Source of the DNA: Sebastes aleutianus
Taxonomy: Eukaryota; Chordata; Actinopteri; Perciformes; Sebastidae
Assembly: GCA_916700875.1 (NCBI GenBank)
Contig: CAKAKS010000062.1
Span: 9,808,373-9,872,372, forward strand
Direction: 5' to 3'
Length of the DNA stretch: 64,000 bases
The translations under genes were made by a program, and so were the position numbers. A model generated the notes under the pieces. That model saw only the letters and a list, made by a program, of their open reading frames with translations. It ran no database searches and was not told where the DNA came from. Below, piece by piece: positions 54,421-64,000 of this stretch; the first letter of the stretch is position 1, and every line of letters starts with the position of its first letter.

Positions 54421-54989
54421 AGTGCCATATGTACCATTTCCACATTAATAAATGGCCCTTATATGAAGCTAATAGCTGAGAAGATTGGTGCTGCTTTGCT
54501 TTATCGCAGAAAGTGATACAGATTTATGGCACAAATCGACCATTCAACCCAAGTTTCTTGCAAAAACAGATGGCTAGGTAGATAGATAAAGCTGGTATCC
54601 AATCAGTGATCATTTGTTTCCTCATACCGAGACATTACCATCCATTTGAAGAGCATATATTGACCTTTAAAACTCAGCATCATTAAAACTTAGACACAGA
54701 GTGCAGAGCAGACTACCAGAACTCTTTTACCCTTCCACTCCCTATACCTTCCTCCTCTCTTCCTTTCTATGTGGAGCAGAATGACTAATGATCAGTTACT
54801 CTGTCACACACCAGAGACTTTCTTTCCCTGCAGCCACATCCAAAATTAGCCTTAACACACACACACAAGCGCAAATACACACAAACACAAAGATATGGTT
54901 CATGCATGCACACACAGAGACACACTTTGACCTCTATAACACTATGAACACAAGATAAAAATATCCCTTTACGGATACTTTTTTCACTC

Positions 54990-55315
54990 ATTTTCTTGGG
55001 CTCTGTGACACAAATGTGAAGCTAAATAAAGACAAAACCTCTGATCCGTGATAGATATCTCTACACACAACATCTATTGCACATCTGTCCGTCCTGGAAG
55101 AGGGATCCCTCCTCTGTTGCTCTTCCTGAGGTTTCTTCCATTTCTTTTCCCCGTTAAAGGGATTTTTTTGGTTACGTTTTTCCTCATCCGATGAGAGGGT
55201 CATACTGTAAAGGACAGAGGGTGTCGTATCCTGATTTTAAAGCCCCCTGAGGCAAATTTGTGATTTGTGATATTGGGCTATACAAATGAAATTGACTTGA
55301 CTTGACAAATGCTCT
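54990..55315 (+). repeat. Non-LTR element 3' tail (GTGATATTGGGCTATACAAA type)
   Basis: Contains CATCTGTCCGTCCTGGAAGA, GAGGGATCCCTCCTCTGTTG, CATCCGATGAGAGGGTCA, CAGAGGGTGTCGTATCCTGA and ends with TTGACTTGACTTGACA. I recognise it as a frequent fish LINE-type 3' end. A reverse fragment of the same family is at 3,036-3,112. Confidence 0.62.
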
Positions 55316-55399
55316 ACAGTGTCCATTTGGACTTGAAGTCCTCACACTGTTCAGTCCTTGGTGTTGTTCTCTGAGCTGTAGCTCTCTCTGCTGGACAGA

Positions 55400-55545
55400 A
55401 GCAGTTAATACAGATTTAATTTCACTTATTGATCCCTGCAGGATGAAGTCACATTTCTCTTACCCCCTCCACAGCAAAGGCATTCAGATTGTTGCTCAGG
55501 GACACTTCAGCAGGGCACACGCTTGCTGTTATGGCACAGAGGATG
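55400..55545 (-). repeat. LINE-tail-like segment, reverse orientation
   Basis: TTATTGATCCCTGCAGGATG, CTCTTACCCCCTCCACAGC and CTCAGGGACACTTCAGCAGG follow the order typical of a reverse-oriented fish LINE 3'UTR. The overlapping 110-codon plus frame is not a host gene. Confidence 0.5.
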
Positions 55546-55549
55546 AGAA

Positions 55550-57320
55550 TCCCTGTTGCATTTCTTGTCTGTTGGGCTTCTTGGCCATCGCAAACCTGCT
55601 CCTAATGTTTCATGTTTCACACGAACCTAGATAACTCAGCAATAAGATTATCAAATGTTTATAATAATGGCTGTATTTGTAAAAGCTCCAAGGAAAAGGA
55701 TTTTGCAATATGCGAGGTTTTGTGGTGCAGATTTGTTCTGCTCAGAGCTGTTTAAATAAGAAAAATCCGATTGACTAAATGTGGCATCTTCCTGTTTTGA
55801 CACAAAGGAGCTCTGATCTAAACCAAAAAATGTAGGAAAAAAAGAGTCTTTTCTCCTTCTATGTAAATACATAACAGCAGAAATAGCAACAACACAGCAG
55901 TCACAGATGTAAACAACTTAGCTTTATTGAGCTCTGACGATGGGACAACGCTGGACACAAACAGACCGAAGTCATATGACATATTTACAATAACACATAA
56001 TTTCAGTTCAAACGATTGGGGAATTTTGCACCTACTCTGACAAATGAGCAAGTTCTGGAGGATGATATTAGTCATATTTTTGAGTATAATTTGTTAAGTA
56101 TAAATAGCGTCAGGAATTAAACATCAAGAGCTGAATGGCCACATTTTGATCCAATCCCGGTAAACCTTTAGAATTCATACTGATATTTCAAGCTAAAGAT
56201 AGTTGTCCTCCCACTCCTGAAACCAGGCAGGTCTGTTCGGTTGTTGAATCATTTAGGTGCATGCACATATTTTGGAAAAATCTAAATTAAACACCCCAAA
56301 AAAAGACAGAATTTAGCTGCACCTAATGCTTCGTTTGGATCACTATTCTTTTTCATAAATATCAGCTGCAAAATATCTTATGTTAGAGTAGATATATACA
56401 CATATACAGCGTAGTGTCTGTATGCAATCTTTTAACACCATCCTGATGTTTCACAGTGTGCAGTCACATGAGCGTTCAGTCTAAAATAGTCTGCATGACG
56501 TGGTTTCTAAAGAAATTCTTTGTTGTTAGTTAGGAGGAAAATGACTCATTTGAAAAACCAGAAAACAGGAAGTCACAAGGCAGGCTGACAAATATCAGAC
56601 CTTGAGCATGAGATAAAATGCAGAATTCAAAGGTTTTTCCCCAGTTTTTTAAAAACAGGGCATTGTGTCTGCATGCAGCTGGAGATTGAATGTCTTTCCC
56701 CAGCACTGGAATAACCTTCAAAAACTCCAGAGTTGCTTTCCATCTCACATCATGAGTATCTTTCCTCTCTGCTCTATAGTTCACTCTAATTGCTATTCAA
56801 ATAGTCCTTCTCTTCTTTCATGTCACAGTGATTTTGTCAGAGCACTCCCTATGGTCGGCTGTCTGTAATTTTTGGTGATCTCATTCTGGTGAAGCTTATT
56901 CTACTGTTAAACTCATCATAAGTCACTCCGGATAAAAGTGTCAGCTAATGCCAAAAATATGTTATGAAATGATAAATGATTCATAAAAATAAAAAAAATC
57001 CAGAGTGTGCATACGGCCTTTCTTACAGTAGCTCATTAATAAGATTTGAAAGTGTCAGTTTTAAACAGATCAAAGTGTCATTATGGTCTAGTTCTATGGT
57101 CTGATTCAACATTGCCATGGTAGATCACTATGCCGATTTTCAAAAATTACACTTGTTTCATTATAAGATAACTTATTTAGAATATCTTACTCATTTACTT
57201 CTTATTTTATATTAAAACAAATTATGTCCTATATTATTCGCTGAAGGCAGCAAGAGTAAAATGTTGAATTGTCGTTTTTACATTTTGTTTTTATCAACAG
57301 ATTAAACGAACAAGATACAT
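55550..57320. other. Intergenic, nothing specific seen
   Basis: AT-rich DNA with short unlinked frames only. No splice-bounded exon or recognised repeat. Confidence 0.5.
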
Positions 57321-57329
57321 CATGTTAAT

Positions 57330-57545
57330 TTAAAGGTGCTGTTAGGTGGAGTTTGTAACCTTTGGATGGAGCCACGCTAGCTGTTTCCCCCTGTTTCCAG
57401 TCTTTATGCTAAGCTAAGCTAACCAGTTGCAGGCTGTAGCTTCATATTTACTGTACTGACATGAGATTGGTATCAATCTTCTCATCTAACTCTCCGCAAG
57501 AAAGTGAATTTCCCAAAATGTACTTTAAATTAGCTTGAAGGGGTT
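57330..57545 (+). repeat. Dispersed fish repeat, copy 4
   Basis: The least diverged copy by eye: AACCTTTGGATGGAGCCACG, TTTATGCTAAGCTAAGCTAA, GCTGTAGCTTCATATTTACT and GGTATCAATCTTCTCATCTA in the same order as the copies at 10,020 and 25,590. Confidence 0.82.
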
Positions 57546-57549
57546 GAAA

Positions 57550-59070
57550 GAAATACGTGCAATTCTTTGAAAAGTGGGGTCTCCCTTCTCTCAAATGTCC
57601 CCGAGGTTTCTACCAGAGCTAGAGAGACAGAGAAGCAAAGAGACTTTTCATGTCCTTTAATGACACATCTGACCAAAAATAACTAAAAACACCTTCAAAC
57701 CCAGCAGCTCACTGAGAGGAGAGAGGGCCTCAGGCAATGTGGCAACGTCAGCGCAGCGGGACATACATACAGTAATGAGGTTAGCTCCCAAATGGCACCT
57801 TGCCATTCTTCAAACAGCGCTGACATTAGGCTCCATTCAAGCCGTCACCTACATAATGTAGTGCACTTCATGGCTTTCTACACTGAGGCCTGTTTTTTCC
57901 ATAATGTATAAAGTGTGAACTCTGCAGCGATCCTTTTATCGCTGAAAAATTAATTAAATCCACCAGGAAATGTGGAGGACCCAAGAAGCTGGGGGGGGCT
58001 GAAAAAATAAAGGAAACAGGTGCTCTCCGGATTGGTTCTACTAAATAAAGCTACAAAAAATATGAATCTGATATTTTTTAGTGAATGAATAAAATAAGAG
58101 CTCTTCACTGCCTTGAGTGCATTTCATTCTATATATATTTACAGCTTTCATCCTGTTAAACTGTTTATTACATTCACTCTTTTCTCAGCTACTAACACTG
58201 GTCAGAAACGGGCAGACTTTTTGGCACGTATTTGTCTCCCCATAATATCCCACATCATTACATGGATGTTATGTCACACACAGACACCGTTCAGAGGGAC
58301 ACAGAGGGAACACAATCAATTTTTTAAAAACAAAACTGCAGGACACAGCGATCATCACGCTACCTCATCTGGTAAACTCGTACCCAAATTTTGTTCTCTT
58401 TCCATCCATCAGAGGGTGCAAGAAATGATGTGAAACTCACTGAACAGACAGAAATCTGCTTATTCTCGTCTTCTTTTAGCATTGTTGTAAATAAAAAGAA
58501 CAGAGAGCAGCAGCTGCTAATGCACATAATCATACTCCACAAAAGGTTTAACATTATTCATTTCTCTTTTTAGGTTTACGATATAAGGCTGACGAGAATA
58601 ATGTTCTTCATAATAGAAAATAAATACAACTGACACTTTTCTAATTCACACTCAATAAACTGAATGGAGACAAACCAGATGGACAGTAAATATCTCAGTA
58701 TAGGTTTGTTGATGGAAGCCAATCAAGATAAAGTCCAGTTTACACGTCTACTGTCTACAAAAAGGATGGATTTTTTAAATTGCAATAACTAAAAAAGTAT
58801 TTTGTGTGATAAACATATGTCATTAATGGGAAACTGTAATTCCTTTTAAGGCACAGTAAAATAAAAAAACACATTTTTTATGTTCAAATTCTGTGTTGCA
58901 TTGTTAACTGTTCAGTTATTCTATGATAAATACAGTCAAAAAATCTTTTTGGAGTGTTTTATGTCACATTCCCTCTCTTTGCTCATCCTGTAAAACATTA
59001 AAATATTTTTGATGACTCTTGAACTCGAGGCAGATTTCAGTCTGCAAAAAAATTCTTTGCATTTCCAATC
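57550..59070. other. Intergenic, nothing specific seen
   Basis: AT-rich intergenic DNA, a G-run at 57,992-57,998, no convincing exon. Confidence 0.5.
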
Positions 59071-59076
59071 ATTTAA

Positions 59077-59667
59077 AGGGACTATTTGTAACTTTGTACG
59101 CGCATAAATGTAGCGGGTCGTCACACATGCGCGCTCACATATGCGCGTTCGCATGTGGCCGCTGCCTCTCCAACTCTGCCTGCCTGCCTTCGCTCAGAGA
59201 GCGCGCGCGTTCTCAGCTCGCTCCACCTCTAGACGTGAACGCGCGCTCACTCCTCACTGCAGAAGAGTTAGTTTAGCTCTGAGAATATCTAGTGAATGCA
59301 CAGTGGGCGTTTGTGCAGAAAAAAAATGCTGCAGCTCCTCCAGACCAACAGAGGTTTCCCGTGTCTTGTGAAGTGACGGAGCTCCTTAGCTAGTAATGTT
59401 ACCCTCTCGTTACCGACCGGGTGCCGGTGTCTCCTCTGCTCTCTCCTGCTGCGGGAGGAGAGAGCAGGGAGACACGCTGCAGAGCGCCGCTGCTTCAGCC
59501 TGCACTTAGGCAGGAAAAGCCAACACTAGGATCAGATCTAAATCATGTTCATGCTCGTTCAGGTATATTGAGAGCGAGCAAGCGCGAGCCCGACGCTGAC
59601 TTTCGTTGATTTCACGGCCACAGGTGTCGCTGTTAAGAAGCATTTCTGAAAGTTACAAATAGTCCCT
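59077..59667. mobile_element. TTAA-flanked MITE, AGGGACTATTTGTAACTTT ends
   Basis: 591 bp between TTAA at 59,073-59,076 and 59,668-59,671. The terminal inverted repeats are perfect for 19 bases (AGGGACTATTTGTAACTTT). The interior is GC- and CpG-rich (ACATGCGCGCTCACATATGC; GAGAGCGCGCGCGTTCTC), in sharp contrast to the AT-rich surroundings. Confidence 0.85.
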
Positions 59668-59758
59668 TTAAATCTGTCTCATAATTCCATTATACTTACA
59701 AGTATTTCACATTACAGGAGCTTCTGTTTCACTGTGAATTACATAGGGCTCTGTTTAA

Positions 59759-60233
59759 AGGTACAGTGTGTAGGATTTGGCTGCATCTAGTGGTGTGGTT
59801 GCAGATTGCAACCAACTGAGTACCCCTCCACTCACTCCTCCTTTTTCAAGACTGCGGTTACGTGAGCCACCAAGTGTAAAACTGTGGCAATGCCATTCGC
59901 CTCACTCAGAGGCCATCCTTACCATAATAACACAACTTTAGGAGCAACGGAAGTCAGACGGCACTCTGCGGCTCACGTGGAGGCCTTCAGGTAACGTAAA
60001 AACGCGAAAGGCTCTCTCTAGAGCCAGTGTTTGGTTTGTCCATTCTGGGTGGAGCAACATGGCGGACTCCGTGAAGAGGACCCGCTCTCTATGTAGATAT
60101 GAAGGGCTCATTCTAAGCTGAGGAAAACACAACGGTTCCTAGTTTCAGGTGATTTTACACTAATGAAAACATAGTTATGAATATTATATTCCATTTCTGC
60201 TAATAGATCCCCCAAATGTTACACACTGTTCCT
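59759..60233. mobile_element. TTAA-flanked MITE, AGGTACAGTGTGTAGGATTT ends
   Basis: 475 bp between TTAA at 59,755-59,758 and 60,234-60,237. Left end AGGTACAGTGTGTAGGATTT and right end (reverse complement) AGGAACAGTGTGTAACATTT. The interior has CATGGCGGACTCCGTGAAGA, a segment I recall from a very common percomorph repeat. It lies only 91 bp from the preceding TTAA element. Confidence 0.82.
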
Positions 60234-60239
60234 TTAAGT

Positions 60240-60961
60240 TACTCCTGTAGTAGTTTTTAAATGGTGGTCAGAGGTTGTCAGAGATTATAAAAAGGAATCA
60301 GCTGAAACAACTGGTCCAGAAAAATCCACTCTGACATCATCTCTCTACTCTGATATCAACATTGTGAAATGTAAACTATGTGACCCGTGACATAAGGTTT
60401 CCGAAAACTGCGAGCCGTTCGTTCCCTGTGGCGAACAACCACTTGACTTTACACTGTACAAATGTCAGCCGGTCTGTTCGCACATACATGCAGACAATTA
60501 TTTCACTGTGTGACACTCAAAGGGCTTCTGTTGGCCCTCTGACAGATGCACAGCTCCTGTTTCTCACCTCCAGGGAAAAGTTCACCACAGCAGAGCCATG
60601 ACATTTGAAGGTCAGTGGACCACTAGGCCGGAGAATGAGAGAGTGGAGAAATCTGCTACGTTTTTGCTGTTTAACATAATTTCCTCCATTTTTTGTATCT
60701 TATTCCACTTTTTTTATCCAGTGAGCAAAATCGAAGCATGATCTGGACAAAGGAGAACCAATCTCTCAGAGTATAAACATGAACCTTTAAAGAGTTCTTT
60801 ACAGATCAGTCTTTTCGTCCTGTGCAGCTGAACTCGAGTCCACCAGTCTGCGCTGCTTCTTCTGGCCAGGATCTTGTGTGTGTAAATGGCTGCATGTGTA
60901 TGTACATGTATATGTGTTTACATCTGTGTATGTGTTTTATTGTGTGTGTGTTTGTGGACAT
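60240..60961. other. Region 3' of slc29a4 (probable 3'UTR plus flank)
   Basis: Downstream of the slc29a4 stop on the minus strand. It contains GT/TATG-rich DNA (60,880-60,958). A minus-strand AATAAA (TTTATT at about 60,934) lies only about 25 bases after the stop, so the true poly(A) site cannot be fixed by eye. Confidence 0.45.
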
Positions 60962-61107
60962 TCAATACCCAGTAGCGTTGGCAGGCGGGTGTATGCTGAG
61001 TGTGGAGAAGCGTGTTCCTGATCCTGAAGCAGCGAAGCTGTAAGCTGCATACGCCACGACGGAGCCGACCATCAAGCCTGTCATATAGGAGACTGTCATG
61101 GTGTTCC
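60962..61107 (-). CDS. slc29a4: slc29a4 terminal coding exon
   Basis: Minus-strand acceptor TCTCTCCAG, then GGAACACCATGACAGTC. It encodes NTMTVSYMTGLMVGSVVAYA and AYSFAASGSGTRFSTLSIH, ending PPANATGY and TGA (60,962-60,964). It is the last membrane helix plus a short tail. The tail holds an N-A-T sequon whose sidedness depends on topology. Confidence 0.9.
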
Positions 61108-64000
61108 CTGGAGAGACACAGAGAGCAGAGAGTGAATGTGAAGCTGATAGCTTATCCAGACTGAACGGTATTTTTAAACAAAAGATGCCCCTGGGACAGT
61201 GAGCGACATGTAAGAGATAAGATAAGACAGTAAATAACAAGACTTAAAGTCTACAGCCACGTTCAACGGCAAGAGACAGCTACGTTTTTGATCCCGTTTA
61301 AATTGCGGCATGAATCACACATATGATGTTTGTCAGTTTAAAAGTTATTTTGCAAGTTAAGAATGTTGCAGTTTGTCGTAGGTTTGTCGTAATATCATTT
61401 AGTAATCACTTGCATGACTTTTGGGTGTGTCGTCTTTCTAATTACATATTCTCACGGTCTTATATTTCATCAGTTTTACGACAAACTGCGACTTCCTTGA
61501 CTTGCAAAATTATGTTTTTAATTGACAAACACCATATGGGTGATTTATGACGCAATTCAAATGGGATCAAAAAAATATTTGTCTCTCACCGTTGACTACC
61601 GTACATGTATTTTCCGATATAAGGTCCCATGGTGGTCCACCGGAAGGGGAGGTACTTTGCCTCTCTCTCTCTCTCTATAATGTTTACCATGTTCACCATC
61701 ATAGTTCAGTGGGTTAACATGTTACTTCAGTACACACTAACTGCAGTATGTTTTGCAGTTTGTTCCAATAGTAAGTTAGATCTTTTTAAGCTTACCTATC
61801 ATGATATGGGGTCATTCATTTGAAACTCGTCATTTTGGGAAATACGATAATTTGCTTTCTTGTCGAGAGTTCGATGAGAAGATTAATATTACTCTCATAT
61901 CTGTATATGTATATGTATATGTATATGAAGCTACAGCCAGCAGCCAATTAGCTTAGCTTAGCATAAAGACTGGAAACAGAGGGAAACAGTTAGCCTGCAC
62001 TCTTTAAATGAAACAATCTACCAACCAGCACTTCTACAGCTCACTAATTAATACATTAGGCTATATCTTGTTTGTTTAATCTGTACAAAAACTGAAGTGT
62101 ATAAACTATATGATGTGGTTTTACAAGGACATTTTGTGCCAAACTATTCTTGGCCGGGAGCAGTGACTTTATTTCTCCATAAAAAAGCTGTGTTCGTCCA
62201 AGAAATAGAAAAATAACAACATGTCGTTTTTACACCATAGTGTTGATTAGTGAGCTTTAGAGGTGCTGGTAGGCTTTTCTCCTGTACCGACAGTAGACAG
62301 ACACATCTTCAAATGGTTTCTTTTGTCCGTCCAACAGTCCAAAGCACAAGGATACTCAGTTTGCAATGATACACAGCAGAAGGAAGCATCAAATCACATT
62401 TGAGAAGCTGGAACCACTGAAAGCTTGCTATTTTTGCTTGATTGATTACTTGAATGATTTATTTATTTATTTTCTGTCGATCAGCTAATCCATTTAGAGT
62501 TTGATGTGTTATTTTTGGAGCTGAAAAAAGACCAAAAAAATTAACATCACTACGGCAACTTTTACAAACTATGTATCTCCACATACAATTATTTACCCAT
62601 TGAGGTGAATAACTCACCTGCCAGCTCCCTCTGTTCGGGCGGCACTTTGCCCGCAGCCTGGATCATCGGAACAGACCCGAAGTAGCCGTTGGTGACTCCC
62701 ATGAGGAGGGAGAAGAGACAGGGCCAGGCGGGATGGGACAGGGTGGGCCGGTCGGCCGGGTACACGCACATGACAAACAGAGGGATGAAGACCACCCTCA
62801 GGCAGGAGAAGAAGAGCAGGCGGCCTCCGGACCACTCGTACGGCAGCGCTGCCAAGATCTGAGGAAAGAGAATGGGTGTGTCTCAATGATGCTGGGGGAT
62901 AAATTCTGCTTTGTCGCCAGAAATATTGTGAAACAAGCACAATTCTTAAATTAAAGTTAAAAATGAAAGGTGAATATTAGTCCATGTTCTGCAGCAACTC
63001 TCTGAGCCATTGGTCTACTAGCTGCTTATGGCACTTTCCAGAAAGCACAATAAATAAGTCAGTTTTTTGCTCTTTCTTATCATGACTTTTTTCTTTTTAC
63101 CTCTAAGCTACCTTAATTTTCTTTCCCCATTCTCTATTTAATTTCTCCCTCCCTCTTATCTTTTTCTCCCTCATTTCAACAAAATGCTAAATTTGCTGTG
63201 AGGACAAAGTCAAAGCGTACAATCAGAACAACTTTCACTCAACCAACTTTCTTCCTTTCAAAGTCAAAATTATGACTTAAGGACACCAGATAATGTTTCA
63301 TTTCTGAATATTCAGATAAAGCCTTTGAGCTATGTGCAATTATCCCAAAATAAACCCAACTTTTTTTTCCATTCTCACTCTCAGGTTTAATAATTGGAGC
63401 AACTCCTTTAACAATTTCACAAGGTCAGCTCCAGTGTCACAGTGTGACTTTGTCTCTTTCCTGCTTCTGTAGTGCTGAGGAGCCTGAATTAAGGCCTACA
63501 ATTAAATCCCAGAATCTCAGGAGGTGTGAAATGATAGGGATTGCCAAGAGCTATGTGAATTTTAGAACGTAAATGATGAGGTTACAGTAAGAAATTATGA
63601 ATGCTGGTATCCCATTTTGGCATATTTCCCCTGGGGGAGGGTGGGGGCACTGGGACATGTCCCATAGATGTCCCATAGAGTCTATGAATATAGAAAAATT
63701 GAATTTGAAAAGTCTATGGCATAGACTTTTCAAATTCTATTTTACAGTTTCAGCTTGATTCATTGACTACAAACCATGCCCTCCTACTGAAACTCCTGAA
63801 CTCTACTCTTTACTCAATAAACTAGCTGGTGCTTATAAGAAGTGCTGCTGCAATTGTAATTATTGAAGCTTCACTTAACTCCACCTGATGTTGTCAGCAA
63901 TATTTTATCATCATTAATCAAATCTAGTATGATTTCTTTGTATTTGATTTTACTGTATAGTATAGTACATGTTATACAGTAGTATAGCCTGACATTTCGT
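60962..64000 (-). CDS. slc29a4: slc29a4, C-terminal part (last two coding exons; 5' part outside window)
   Basis: Equilibrative nucleoside transporter 4, known in mammals as the plasma membrane monoamine transporter, which moves monoamines and organic cations across the cell membrane. Exons 62,618-62,858 and 60,962-61,107 (minus strand) join through GGG (Gly) and give the last 128 residues. Visible: ILAALPYEWSGG, CLRVVFIPLFVMCVYP, HPAWPCLFSLLMGVTNGYFG, SVPMIQAAGKV, QRELAG, NTMTVSYMTGLMVGSVVAYA. These correspond to the last three membrane segments of ENT4, and the order and exon join match my memory of the human C-terminus. Preceding exons are not in the window. The convergent arrangement with tnrc18 supports the assignment. 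Confidence 0.9.
61285..61575. mobile_element. Foldback element in slc29a4 intron
   Basis: About 290 bp whose two halves are long imperfect inverted repeats: TTTTTGATCCCGTTTAAATT at the left pairs with the right end, which reverse-complemented reads TTTTTGATCCCATTTGAATT. Further paired blocks are ATATGATGTTTGTCA/ATATGGTGTTTGTCA and GCAGTTTGTCGTA in both. No coding capacity. Element class unknown. Confidence 0.8.
61826..62100 (-). repeat. Dispersed fish repeat, copy 5 (reverse orientation)
   Basis: CATTTTGGGAAATACGATAA, TATGAAGCTACAGCCAGCAG, TTAGCTTAGCTTAGCATAAA and CCAACCAGCACTTCTACAGC are reverse complements of the family at 10,020/57,330. A GTATAT hexamer run (61,905-61,927) has expanded inside it. 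A short forward fragment (GTGAGCTTTAGAGGTGCTGG) lies at about 62,249-62,270. Confidence 0.8.
62618..62858 (-). CDS. slc29a4: slc29a4 penultimate coding exon
   Basis: Minus-strand acceptor CTTTCCTCAG and donor GTGAGT. 241 nt, phase 0 in and phase 1 out. It encodes ILAALPYEWSGGRLLFFSCL, the VVFIPLFVMCVYP helix, a P/H loop and LFSLLMGVTNGYFGSVPMIQ. The F-x-x-x-x-G-x-x-N-G-Y/x segment is a hallmark of the ENT family. Confidence 0.92.
62859..64000 (-). other. slc29a4 intron (window edge)
   Basis: Intronic DNA upstream of the penultimate exon. I looked for the preceding exon (expected to end near a DFVGK-type motif) and did not find it. It contains T-rich tracts and a perfect 18-bp-arm palindrome at 63,701-63,737. 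Confidence 0.6.
63701..63737. repeat. Perfect 18-bp-arm palindrome
   Basis: GAATTTGAAAAGTCTATG (63,701-63,718), one G, then CATAGACTTTTCAAATTC (63,720-63,737): an exact inverted repeat with a single-base centre. Pairing continues imperfectly outward into the flanking A/T runs. Confidence 0.92.

Noticed and set aside
55302..55634. 110-codon plus-strand frame
   Set aside because: Overlaps a reverse-oriented LINE-tail-like segment; no recognisable protein.

Overview
The window is vertebrate nuclear DNA, most likely from a percomorph teleost. Evidence: genes split into many short exons with GT-AG introns, long CA/GT microsatellites, and many copies of interspersed repeats that I recognise from spiny-rayed fish. 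Two host genes are supported, and both run off the window. They are convergent (tail to tail), which matches my recollection of the vertebrate TNRC18-SLC29A4 neighbourhood.

Left third (1-22,670, + strand): the 3' part of tnrc18, a large chromatin protein. I rebuilt 20 coding exons by hand. They join in one uninterrupted frame of 6,225 nt (2,074 residues plus stop, TGA at 18,893-18,895). In order they encode a Pro-rich region, a conserved helical/coiled-coil block, an AT-hook, Lys/Ser-rich linkers, a Tudor-like domain, a 649-codon low-complexity exon (Glu/Lys 13-mer repeats, poly-Ser, AT-hook-like motifs) and a C-terminal BAH domain. A 3.8-kb 3'UTR follows, with AATAAA at 22,645.

Middle (22,670-60,960): about 38 kb without a convincing host gene, made of layered repeats. 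It holds interspersed fish repeats and L1-type LINE fragments; two oppositely oriented minisatellite arrays (29,410-32,055); three tandem copies of a decayed kinesin heavy chain (kif5-like) exon on the minus strand (32,050-33,850); and a seven-unit macrosatellite with a period of about 2.18 kb (35,711-50,812) and very little divergence between units. Related direct-repeat modules flank the macrosatellite on both sides. The 34-53 kb zone is built from TGATGTCA/TGACATCA-rich DNA.

Right end (60,962-64,000, minus strand): the last two coding exons of slc29a4 (equilibrative nucleoside transporter 4 / plasma membrane monoamine transporter), encoding the C-terminal membrane segments. A foldback element and a reverse-oriented dispersed repeat lie in the intron between them.

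Several non-autonomous DNA elements are flanked by TTAA (12,501; 36,070; 59,077; 59,759), and a hAT-like element is nested inside another repeat (10,101-10,459). All exon, repeat and target-site boundaries were read by eye. No alignment or database search was run, so family names come from remembered sequence patterns.
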